Source: Desulfobacteraceae bacterium (GTDB lineage: Bacteria > Desulfobacterota > Desulfobacteria > Desulfobacterales > Desulfatirhabdiaceae). Taken from it: 5,920 nt of DNA. The translations under genes and the position numbers were made by a program. This document shows positions 1-5,563 of the stretch, piece by piece. The stretch spans positions 1 through 5,920 of the forward strand of contig DAIEFO010000151.1 of NCBI GenBank assembly GCA_027325475.1. The letters run 5' to 3'. A model generated the notes under the pieces. That model ran no database searches, was not told the origin of the DNA, and saw only the letters and a list, made by a program, of their open reading frames with translations. Numbering within the stretch: position 1 is the stretch's first letter; every line of letters begins with the position of its first letter.

Positions 1-426
1 CTGTCCAATGTCAGCTTCGTTAAGATTGATGCGGCGACCCTTGCTGAAAAAGCCGCCTGTGGCGAATCATTTGATTATGTCACCGCTTTCGATGCCATCC
101 ACGATCAGAGCCGGCCGCTGGCGGCGCTGCGGGGAGTGCGTCATATCCTGAAAAAAGGCGGCGTATTTTCGATGGTTGACATTGCCGCGGAAACCGATGT
201 GGCGGAAAATATGAATCATCCCATGGCGCCGTTTCTGTACACGGTCAGCCTGATGCACTGTCTTCCGGTGGGTCTTGCGGATAACGGACGGGGATTGGGA
301 ATGATGTGGGGCCGGAAAAAAGCGCTGGAAATGCTCCATCAGGCAGGATTTGACGACGTATCGGTGGTAAATATCCCTGAAGATGCTTTCAATTTTCATT
401 TTTTCTGCAGGAAATGTGAAATTTAA
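1..426 (+). CDS. Class I SAM-dependent methyltransferase, C-terminal part (5' end outside window)
   Basis: The frame is open from base 1 and ends at TAA 424-426, giving 141 visible residues, so the start and the glycine-rich SAM motif I lie upstream of the window. Visible Rossmann elements are VSFVKIDAA (residues 4-12, the acidic strand-end region), FDYVTAFDAIHDQSRP (24-39, the motif IV region), and HILKKGGVFSMVDI, the strand 5 hairpin typical of class I methyltransferases. The later stretch NHPMAPFLYTVSLMHCLPVG followed by GLGMMWG and a terminal AGFDDVSV resembles the Rv2258c-like methyltransferases, which carry an N-terminal winged-helix domain. That N-terminal domain, if present, is not in view. 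The methyl acceptor is unknown. The gene converges on the TetR-type regulator with a gap of 51 bases and is not obviously part of the acyl-CoA operon. The GTG at 136 is an internal Val codon, not a start. The superfamily is sure; the subfamily is from memory of its motifs. Confidence 0.85.
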   Translation: MSNVSFVKIDAATLAEKAACGESFDYVTAFDAIHDQSRPLAALRGVRHILKKGGVFSMVDIAAETDVAENMNHPMAPFLYTVSLMHCLPVGLADNGRGLGMMWGRKKALEMLHQAGFDDVSVVNIPEDAFNFHFFCRKCEI

Positions 427-477
427 GGCATGCGCCGTTCGTATTGGAAAATAGGCAAATGGATTTTGGCGAAACCT

Positions 478-1086
478 TCAAGGTCCAAAACAGAAGCTCC
501 GTGCAAGGACTCCGGCGACTTTCAGCATGTGCCGGCGAACCGCCTGAGGCGTTCGGCCGGGATAGTTGCGGAATGTGATGAGAACACCGTTCAGAGCCGC
601 AAACAACGCATGAGAAAGAGGACGGACAGGTTCCGGCCTATTCATCTTTCTGAAAAGCCGGTCAAACTGATCGAAAATCCGTCTTTCCGCGTTGTTCAGT
701 TTTTCAATCTTTTCCGCTGACAGGGAGCCGTCAAGCATGAAGTGGGTCATCATTCGGAAATACGGGTCGTTGTCCATCAGATACGTCACATAGACATCGC
801 TGACCTTCACGATATCGGGCGGATCCGTGCTTTCAATCAGACCATCGAGCGTTGTGCATATCTTTTCGGCACCCTGCAGGAAAGCCTCTATGAACAGGGA
901 CTGCTGATCGGGGAAATACCGATAAATGGAGGCATGGGAGATACCCGCTTCACGTGCGATGTCTCGAATGCTGACGTTATTGAACGGCTTGCCGGCGAAT
1001 ATGCGTTCAGCCGCTTTGATAATGACGGCCTGACGGGCGACTCTGCCTTCACTTTTAAGCCGGGCGAATGTATTTCCGGATTCCAT
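478..1086 (-). CDS. TetR/AcrR-family transcriptional regulator
   Basis: This 202-aa protein has the usual TetR length. The N-terminal DNA-binding domain covers about residues 17-65. The helix-turn-helix reads VSIRDIAREAGISHASIYRYF (38-58), with the family hallmark IYRYFPDQQSLF at its end. The remaining 135 residues or so are a helical ligand-binding and dimerisation domain with no recognisable ligand signature. The only Met near the N-terminus is the first residue, so the start is unambiguous although no clear Shine-Dalgarno precedes it; the upstream sequence is A/T-rich (ATAAAATAAATT). It is divergent from the acyl-CoA ligase / acyl-CoA dehydrogenase operon. By family precedent (FadR- or PsrA-type TetR repressors of fatty-acid genes) it probably represses that operon and is released by an acyl-CoA or free acid. 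Candidate operators are at 1141-1170. I see no convincing minus-strand -35/-10 pair for the regulator itself. Function is inferred from context; the family is certain. Confidence 0.93.
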   Translation of the reverse strand: MESGNTFARLKSEGRVARQAVIIKAAERIFAGKPFNNVSIRDIAREAGISHASIYRYFPDQQSLFIEAFLQGAEKICTTLDGLIESTDPPDIVKVSDVYVTYLMDNDPYFRMMTHFMLDGSLSAEKIEKLNNAERRIFDQFDRLFRKMNRPEPVRPLSHALFAALNGVLITFRNYPGRTPQAVRRHMLKVAGVLARSFCFGP

Positions 1087-1129
1087 AATTTATTTTATAT
1101 CATAGATCGTCTCATAATGGAAAAACATA

Positions 1130-1158
1130 TTGACAAAATTACCATCGGTTTATATCAT
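1130..1158 (+). promoter_or_regulatory. Sigma70-type promoter of the acyl-CoA operon
   Basis: A perfect -35 hexamer TTGACA (1130-1135) is followed after exactly 17 bases by TATCAT (1153-1158), a 5/6 match to the consensus -10. Initiation would be expected near 1164-1167, giving an untranslated leader of about 94 bases before the ligase ATG at 1259. It is the best promoter match I found in the divergent intergenic region and points toward the ligase. Both halves of the candidate TetR operator lie on it, so repression by occlusion of RNA polymerase is a natural reading. No transcription start data are available. Confidence 0.6.
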
Positions 1159-1170
1159 AACCATTGGTTA
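1141..1170. promoter_or_regulatory. Candidate TetR operator: two ACCATYGGTT boxes
   Basis: TAACCATTGGTTA at 1158-1170 is a 13-base inverted repeat with perfect 6-base arms (TAACCA/TGGTTA) around a single central base. A related box, ACCATCGGTT at 1141-1150, differs from ACCATTGGTT (1160-1169) at one base in ten. The two box starts are 19 bases apart, close to two helical turns, so two dimers could bind the same face. The first box lies in the promoter spacer and the second overlaps the last base of the -10 and the expected start site. A weaker third match, ACCATTG at 1191-1197, lies further into the leader. Placement between a TetR gene and its divergent target supports an operator role. Binding itself is inferred. 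Confidence 0.55.
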
Positions 1171-1243
1171 CATATGACTGATAAATAGTGACCATTGTGC
1201 GCATAACATGTCGAACTTTTTATGAAGCCGTCAATTTGAGCCC

Positions 1244-1249
1244 AAGGAG
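1244..1249 (+). promoter_or_regulatory. Ribosome binding site of the acyl-CoA ligase
   Basis: AAGGAG lies 9 bases before the ATG at 1259. A second in-frame ATG at 1265 would be 15 bases away, too far for good initiation, so the site favours the first ATG. Confidence 0.75.
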
Positions 1250-1258
1250 AGAAGAGAT

Positions 1259-2767
1259 ATGGAGATGAATGCCGGCGGAATGCTGGCGAACCGTGCTTAC
1301 CTCAGTCCCGAAATGGAAGCGTTTTCCGGGACTGGTTATCGATTTACTTTCAAGGAAGCCAATGAACGAGCCAACCGGTTTGGTGCGCTGCTGAAGCAAC
1401 ATGGCATCACGGCGGGCGACCGGATCGCCATCCTCTGTAAAAACAATGAACATGCGGTAACCGCTCTCTTCGGAGCCGCCAAAAACGGTGTCATTGCGCT
1501 CATGCTCAACTGGCGGCTGCAGATTCCGGAACTGGCATACATTCTCAATGACAGCGGCGCGTCTTTTCTGCTTTTCGATGCGGAATTCGCCTCTGTGGCG
1601 GAAGCATTGCGGATGCAGACAGCCGTGAAAACATACCTGTCCGTTGAACCCGGTAACGGTGCCGACGATTTTGAAGGGGCCCTCGCCGATGCTTCTCCGG
1701 ATGAGCCCGTTTATGCGGGTTCCGGCGACGATCCGGCCGTTCTCATGTACACATCCGGCACGACTGGACGGCCCAAAGGCGTTATTCTGACTCATGACAA
1801 CCTGTTCTGGGCGTCTATCGGTCTTACGCACACCATTGACTGGTCCCGAGGCTACCGGTTTCTTTCAGTAGCCCCTCTGTTTCACATCGGCGGGCTTGCG
1901 CCTGTCTTTGGTAATATCCACAGCGCCTGCACCACCCATTTCATGCCGACTTTCAACCCAATGAATATTTGGGATGTTATCGTTCATGAAAAAATCAACT
2001 TCATGATGACTGTTCCAGCCATGCTGCAATTCATGCTGCTGGCTCCGGATATCGCCCGGAAGGATTTGTCCATGCTCAGGCACATTGTCTGTGGCGGCGC
2101 AGCCGTCCCCCGTCATCTGATCGCCGCTTATGACCGTCTGGGCATCAAAGTCGAGCAGGTTTACGGTATCACCGAGTATTCGGGTGCCGTGACGTTCTGG
2201 CTTCCCGAAATGGGTATGGACAAGTCGGATTCCTCCGGAAAAAGCGTCTTTCACGGAAGCATCAGGATCATGCGGCCGGATGGCGACGGGGAATCCATGA
2301 CCGGTGAAGTCGGTGAAATCTGTTGTTTCGGTCCCCAGGTGTTTAAAGGATACTGGAATAACCCGGAAGCAACAGCGGCGGCTCTGGGGAAAGGATATTA
2401 CCGTTCCGGCGACATGGGAAGAATCGATGCCGATGGTTTTCTCTACGTGGTGGATCGTCTCAAAGATATGATCATCAGTGGCGGAGAAAATATTTATCCT
2501 GCGGAACTGGAACGGGTCATCCTGGATGCACCGGGAGTTGCCGAAGCGGCCGTGGTGGGAAAGCCGGATGCCAAATGGGGGGAAATTCCCGTGGCTTTTA
2601 TCGTAAGGAAAAAGGATTCTGCCGTCATGGAGGAAGAAATCATTACCCACTGCCGGAAGAATCTGGCTGCCTACAAGTGCGTCAAAGAAGTTCGGTTTGT
2701 CCCGGAAATTCCCCAAAACTCCCTGGGAAAAGTCATGAAAAATAAATTGAGATCTCACGTTGCCTGA
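1259..2767 (+). CDS. AMP-forming acyl-CoA synthetase (acyl-CoA ligase)
   Basis: This 502-aa member of the ANL adenylate-forming superfamily activates a carboxylic acid with ATP to the acyl-AMP and then to the CoA thioester, most likely in the cytoplasm. The core motifs are all present and in order: the phosphate-binding loop YTSGTTGRPKG (residues 164-174), VYGITEYSG (301-309), YRSGDMGRIDADG (381-393) with the ribose-binding Asp385, the hinge region VDRLKDMIISGGENIYP (398-414) with Arg400 and Lys402, and PQNSLGKVMKNKL (485-497) with the catalytic lysine Lys491. The length is typical of medium/long-chain or aryl acyl-CoA ligases, and no signal peptide or membrane helix is seen. The motifs look intact, so the enzyme should be active. 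The acyl substrate cannot be deduced. It is the first gene of an operon with the acyl-CoA dehydrogenase: its TGA (2765-2767) shares a base with that gene's Shine-Dalgarno, suggesting translational coupling. It is probably controlled by the divergent TetR regulator. Confidence 0.95.
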   Translation: MEMNAGGMLANRAYLSPEMEAFSGTGYRFTFKEANERANRFGALLKQHGITAGDRIAILCKNNEHAVTALFGAAKNGVIALMLNWRLQIPELAYILNDSGASFLLFDAEFASVAEALRMQTAVKTYLSVEPGNGADDFEGALADASPDEPVYAGSGDDPAVLMYTSGTTGRPKGVILTHDNLFWASIGLTHTIDWSRGYRFLSVAPLFHIGGLAPVFGNIHSACTTHFMPTFNPMNIWDVIVHEKINFMMTVPAMLQFMLLAPDIARKDLSMLRHIVCGGAAVPRHLIAAYDRLGIKVEQVYGITEYSGAVTFWLPEMGMDKSDSSGKSVFHGSIRIMRPDGDGESMTGEVGEICCFGPQVFKGYWNNPEATAAALGKGYYRSGDMGRIDADGFLYVVDRLKDMIISGGENIYPAELERVILDAPGVAEAAVVGKPDAKWGEIPVAFIVRKKDSAVMEEEIITHCRKNLAAYKCVKEVRFVPEIPQNSLGKVMKNKLRSHVA

Positions 2768-2772
2768 GGAGG
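2767..2772 (+). promoter_or_regulatory. Ribosome binding site deciding the dehydrogenase start
   Basis: AGGAGG lies 5 bases before the ATG at 2778. It shares base 2767 with the ligase stop codon. It decides against a longer reading from a TTG at 2760, which lies upstream of the site and would overlap the ligase. Confidence 0.8.
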
Positions 2773-2777
2773 CTGCC

Positions 2778-4373
2778 ATGTCTTTTGCGGATCGAAACAA
2801 CCCTTATACCTTCAATGAATTTCTGGCCTGGCGCCGGAGCGTCGATTATTATGCCGATGATCCGTTCATTCAGCGGGTCGTGCGTCATTTTACCGGTGAG
2901 AGCTGGCAGCAGGTCGATGCCGAAGCGCTCGCCGTCTCCCGTAAGGCCTCTTTTCGCTGGCGGGACATAGCGGATCGGATAGCCCGTCCGGAATTGCGGC
3001 CTTTTATGCTGCACTATGACGGTCACCATAACCGCATCGACCGAATCTGCCGCCCGCGGGAAACGGAAGTTCTGGAAAAGGAAGTGTTTTCCGAAGCGCT
3101 GTTTTCGGACAAAACACCGCCATGGGTTAAGCTCATCAAGATGTTCCTGATTTATCAGAACGGAGAATCCTGCGTGGCTTGCCCCATGACCTGCACGGAA
3201 GGTCTGGTGATGCTTCTGGACAAGTATGCCGACACACCGGAAACCCGGGAAATCCTTCGGCACTGCCGGGAAGGACTGAATGGCGAATTTGCCATCGGCG
3301 CTCAGTATCTTTCCGAAATCCAGGGAGGATCGGATGTCCCGTCCAATGTCCTGGAAGCTGTCTGCGAAAACGGCGTCTGGAAACTTTACGGTACGAAGTT
3401 TTTCTGCTCCGCAACGCATGCGGATTATGCCGTGGTGACGGCCAAACCCATCGGATCGGAAAAGGTGGCATTGTTTATCGTGCCGTCGTGGCTCGCCGAC
3501 AACAAGGAAAAAGAGATCCGAAACGGTTATACCATCGACCGGATCAAATGGAAAATGGGTACCAGCGAACTGACAACGGCCGAGCTGACTTATAACGGCG
3601 CAATCGCATATCCCGCAGGCCCTCTGGAAAAAGGTGTGGCCAACGTCGTAGGCATCGTACTCACGCATTCACGCCTGACGGTGGGGCTTTCCGCTGCCGC
3701 ATTCATGACTCGGGCAGTGCGGGAGGCGGCAAAGTACACGTCATTCCGTCAAGCTTTCGGCCTCAGAATCGACCAGTTTCCGCTTGTCGCGGTCGAGCTG
3801 GAGCGGCTCACCCAAATAACTCGCCGGACGACCGCCGGTGCTTTCAGACTCTACCGTGATTTTCTGAAGCTGGACGGAGGGCTGAAAGGCGGGCGGGACA
3901 GCGATGAACCGCTGTCTGTACGTCGGAAACGGTTTCAGATTCGTGAACTGGTCATGCTGCAGAAAATCACCGCTTCCTGGGACTGCACCGACGTGATCCG
4001 CGAGGCCATGTCACTTTTCGGCGGTCACGGTGTGATGGAGGATTTTTCTTCTCTGCCGCGTTTGTACCGGGACTCGGCCATCAACGAACTGTGGGAAGGT
4101 CCCCGCAATGTTCTGCTGACGCAGATACACCGCGATCTTCAGCAGGCCGCCGTCTGGTACCGACCGGAAGCGTTCGTCGCCGATATTCTGGAAGGTTGCG
4201 ATCAGGCGGAGATCAATACATTGTCGGAAGAAATCCGGGAACTAATCGCACATCCGCATCTGTTTGCCCTCGATGACAAGACGATCGATGTGTGCCGCCG
4301 ATGGGATGCGTTCTGCGGAAGATTTTTCCACGCCTATCAGGATCTGGCGCTTTCAGATTTGATAATATCGTAG
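2778..4373 (+). CDS. AidB-like acyl-CoA dehydrogenase family flavoprotein
   Basis: This 531-aa protein is close to the length of E. coli AidB (about 540 aa) and clearly longer than the usual acyl-CoA dehydrogenase of about 380 aa. The extra length is an N-terminal region (about residues 1-160) and a helical C-terminal tail after the catalytic segment. Dehydrogenase signatures include SEIQGGSDV (Gln182-Val187 within it; canonical TExxxGSD), WKLYGTKFFCSA in the beta domain, FRQAFG with Arg324, Phe327 and Gly328 at the FAD/dimer contact, LFGGHGVMED (414-422), and RLYRDSAINELWEGPRN (428-444). Glu440 in WEG aligns with the catalytic base of MCAD-type enzymes (YEGT), so dehydrogenation is chemically plausible. 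FAD would be the cofactor, with electrons normally passed to an electron-transferring flavoprotein, which is not encoded here. It is coupled to the acyl-CoA ligase, which argues for oxidation of the CoA ester made by that enzyme. An AidB-style alkylation-protection role is the alternative; nothing else here suggests DNA repair. Confidence 0.9.
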   Translation: MSFADRNNPYTFNEFLAWRRSVDYYADDPFIQRVVRHFTGESWQQVDAEALAVSRKASFRWRDIADRIARPELRPFMLHYDGHHNRIDRICRPRETEVLEKEVFSEALFSDKTPPWVKLIKMFLIYQNGESCVACPMTCTEGLVMLLDKYADTPETREILRHCREGLNGEFAIGAQYLSEIQGGSDVPSNVLEAVCENGVWKLYGTKFFCSATHADYAVVTAKPIGSEKVALFIVPSWLADNKEKEIRNGYTIDRIKWKMGTSELTTAELTYNGAIAYPAGPLEKGVANVVGIVLTHSRLTVGLSAAAFMTRAVREAAKYTSFRQAFGLRIDQFPLVAVELERLTQITRRTTAGAFRLYRDFLKLDGGLKGGRDSDEPLSVRRKRFQIRELVMLQKITASWDCTDVIREAMSLFGGHGVMEDFSSLPRLYRDSAINELWEGPRNVLLTQIHRDLQQAAVWYRPEAFVADILEGCDQAEINTLSEEIRELIAHPHLFALDDKTIDVCRRWDAFCGRFFHAYQDLALSDLIIS

Positions 4374-4378
4374 TGTTG

Positions 4379-4397
4379 GATGTCCTCGTAAAAAATC
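4379..4397 (+). repeat. Dispersed 19-bp repeat, copy 1
   Basis: GATGTCCTCGTAAAAAATC starts 6 bases after the dehydrogenase stop codon. It matches the reverse complement of 5522-5540 at 18 of 19 positions and is related to 5440-5458. The TCGTAAAAA core resembles short repeats that I associate with deltaproteobacterial intergenic regions, but that association is from memory. Confidence 0.7.
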
Positions 4398-4415
4398 TGA
4401 AAATCCTAACCAATT

Positions 4416-4442
4416 AAAAAAACGTGTTTTAGGCGAAAACAC
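4416..4442 (-). terminator. Candidate intrinsic terminator for minus-strand transcription
   Basis: Read on the minus strand, GTGTTTT (4442-4436) pairs with AAAACAC (4430-4424) across a 5-base loop, and one G later comes a run of seven T (complement of A7 at 4416-4422). This has the hairpin-plus-U-tract shape of an intrinsic terminator. The stem is A/T-rich, so strength is uncertain. In the plus direction the hairpin lacks a proper T run, so it would mainly stop transcription from the IS remnant before it runs antisense into the dehydrogenase. Confidence 0.4.
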
Positions 4443-4596
4443 TTATTGCTCCTTTCGGGCCATTTTGATATTTAACATATATGATTTCAAAATGTTATTG
4501 AGAAACTTAATGATCTATTTCAATGATCCACGCCAGCAACAAATTTTCGATCCATGATCGTTTATCGGTGGAAAACGGCGAAAACTCCTGGATGAT
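4443..4596. other. AT-rich non-coding interval, nothing recognised
   Basis: This stretch lies between the candidate terminator and the transposase remnant and has no plausible coding frame. It contains one weak inverted repeat, TAACAT (4473-4478) with ATGTTA (4492-4497). It may hold the degraded end of the IS630 element, but I could not identify a terminal inverted repeat. Confidence 0.4.
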
Positions 4597-4890
4597 TCAT
4601 AGGCAGATTTTTTCACAATGAAATACTTTCAATTTCCGCCATTTAAACGGCTTGGAGTGCGGATTGTAGTGTGCAATATATTCCTCAATCTTCTGTCTCA
4701 ATTGCGCAGGGCTTGTAAGAGAGGCCCCGCGAAGTGCTTTTCGGGAAAATATCCCAAACCATATTTCCACCTGATTCAGCTAACTTGCTGATGTCGGGGT
4801 ATAGTGGAAATGAACATTGGAATACTTTTCCAGCCATGCATCGTTATTTTTGTGCGTACAAGAATTGTCCAAAATGACATGGATATTCTG
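4597..4890 (-). pseudogene. IS630-family transposase remnant, 5'-truncated and amber-interrupted
   Basis: On the minus strand, from about 4887 down to a TGA at 4597-4599, one frame reads as the C-terminal part of an IS630-type DDE transposase. NIHVILDN carries the second catalytic Asp. It is followed by a THKN segment and FHYTPTSAS, then an in-frame TAG (4780-4782), then LNQVEIWFGIFSRKAL with the catalytic Glu, RGASLTSPAQL, and IEEYIAHYNPHSKPFKWRK. In intact relatives the residue between SAS and LNQ is Trp, so TGG to TAG is a single-base nonsense change. No frameshift separates the two parts. The N-terminal half, including the first catalytic Asp and the DNA-binding region, is missing; similarity stops near 4888, right beside the next gene. 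The last residues after WRK also look unlike the family, so the 3' end may be decayed too. The element cannot transpose by itself. Confidence 0.85.
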
Positions 4891-4903
4891 GCCCGCCGCA
4901 TAT

Positions 4904-4910
4904 AAGGAGG
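4904..4910 (+). promoter_or_regulatory. Strong ribosome binding site deciding the start of the 171-aa gene
   Basis: AAGGAGG lies 5 bases before the ATG at 4916. It excludes a longer reading from the upstream in-frame start at 4817, whose first 33 residues would be the antisense of the transposase remnant. Confidence 0.8.
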
Positions 4911-4915
4911 GCATT

Positions 4916-5431
4916 ATGGGTATTTTAGAAAGCATCGATAAAAGGGATTTAAGAGAATTGCTGTGCATGGAATGGATGACCCATGACGGTATGTGGTTTT
5001 ACAATGTGTTTCATAAATGTGGCGCGAAAGCAGCCAGCGACCTGAATCGGGCGGCCATACAGTCCATGAGCGCATTCGAAGTCCCACGCTTGAAAAAGGT
5101 CATGGGTGTGGATGAAGTCACGACTTATGAGCAATTGAAGGACTTCATTGAAGGAGCATTTGAACTGATTGGGGCAGATTTCATGCAGTTTCGCCGCCAA
5201 TATCCCGGCAACAATGTGGTGCGCTGGGACGCGATAGGAGGGCAGTGTTTCGCATATAAGGGTATTAAGCGGATCGGGGCGCTGGACGACTATGATTGCG
5301 GCATCTTTTACCGGGTGGAGGCCTGGCTTAAGGCATTGAACCTAGGATTTCGGGTGACTCCCGAAGTGCATGGCTGCCTTATGCATCAGGGCAAACATTG
5401 CTATCGGGAATACGCTATAGTGTTTAATTGA
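4916..5431 (+). CDS. Conserved hypothetical protein, possibly DUF6125 / ATC-hydrolase-like
   Basis: This 171-aa soluble protein has no signal peptide or membrane helix. The start is set by a near-perfect Shine-Dalgarno. Near the N-terminus it has WMTHDGMWFYNVFHKCG (residues 20-36), an W-x2-HDG-x-WF pattern followed by AASDLNRAAI and FEVPRLKKVMGV. At the C-terminus it has HGCLMHQGKHCYREY (152-166), with Cys154, His157, His161 and Cys162 clustered, which could bind a metal or form a small active site. This layout (HDGxWF early, a Cys-rich GxC...CxxxY end) reminds me of the DUF6125 / L-2-amino-thiazoline-4-carboxylate hydrolase-like group, but I cannot confirm membership and no activity should be assumed. 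The frame looks intact and protein-like throughout. It starts about 25 bases from the broken edge of an IS630 remnant and is bracketed by inverted repeats, so it may have arrived with, or been rearranged by, mobile DNA. No promoter is evident between the remnant and the ATG. Confidence 0.75.
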   Translation: MGILESIDKRDLRELLCMEWMTHDGMWFYNVFHKCGAKAASDLNRAAIQSMSAFEVPRLKKVMGVDEVTTYEQLKDFIEGAFELIGADFMQFRRQYPGNNVVRWDAIGGQCFAYKGIKRIGALDDYDCGIFYRVEAWLKALNLGFRVTPEVHGCLMHQGKHCYREYAIVFN

Positions 5432-5437
5432 GTAAGT

Positions 5438-5542
5438 TTGATGCGTTCGTAAAAAGTCCAAATTTGAATTTTTGCATCATATAAATTCAATATGTTGCAG
5501 CCATAAAAATGGTCGAAAACCGATTTTTTACGAGAACATCAA
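5438..5542. repeat. MITE-like element of about 105 bp with terminal inverted repeats
   Basis: The left end TTGATG...TCGTAAAAAGTC (5438-5458) is the imperfect inverted partner of 5522-5542; the 19-base cores (5440-5458 and 5540-5522) match at 15 of 19 positions, and flanking TT/AA extends the pairing. Inside, TTGAATTT (5464-5471) pairs with AAATTCAA (5483-5490) across 11 bases. The element fills most of the space between the two convergent genes and ends in T6 (5524-5529) on the plus strand, so its folded RNA may also act as a terminator. AAGTTT and AAGTAT border it, a possible but weak target duplication. Confidence 0.5.
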
Positions 5543-5563
5543 GTATGGTTCTTAACGTCGAAA

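Larger units (their letters stand above)
4379..5540. repeat. 1.16-kb segment bounded by an 18/19 inverted repeat
   Basis: The outer ends are GATGTCCTCGTAAAAAATC (4379-4397) and, inverted, GATGTTCTCGTAAAAAATC (5540-5522), with one mismatch in 19. The segment contains the transposase remnant and the 171-aa gene and sits between the dehydrogenase stop and the glycosyltransferase stop. Similarity does not extend inward past the 19 bases. I find no clear target-site duplication (TAGTGTTG outside left, AAGTATGG outside right). It could be a mobile unit, or simply two members of a dispersed repeat family. Confidence 0.35.

Noticed and set aside
398..417. Palindromic stretch around CTGCAG near the methyltransferase end, considered as a terminator
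   Set aside because: It is inside the coding sequence, imperfect, and not followed by a T run.
742..1188. Plus-strand open frame across the TetR gene and the divergent promoter
   Set aside because: It reads the complement of the helix-turn-helix coding region and runs through the promoter and operator sequence.
2760..2777. TTG start six codons upstream for the dehydrogenase
   Set aside because: It precedes the AGGAGG at 2767-2772, overlaps the ligase end and adds residues with no family support. ATG 2778 has ideal spacing.
1865..2800. Long minus-strand open frame opposite the acyl-CoA ligase
   Set aside because: It lies fully antisense to a gene with all ligase motifs, and its translation has no recognisable domain and odd composition (many His, Phe, Asp). 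It is a shadow of codon usage.
2733..3668. Long minus-strand open frame opposite the acyl-CoA dehydrogenase
   Set aside because: It is antisense to a clear family member, has no motifs or ribosome binding site, and overlaps two real genes.
4780..4782. TAG read as pyrrolysine or another recoded residue in the transposase
   Set aside because: Family members have Trp there, one base change explains the TAG, and the gene is truncated anyway.
4817..4915. N-terminal extension of the 171-aa protein
   Set aside because: The added residues are the antisense of the transposase remnant, and AAGGAGG at 4904-4910 directs initiation at 4916.
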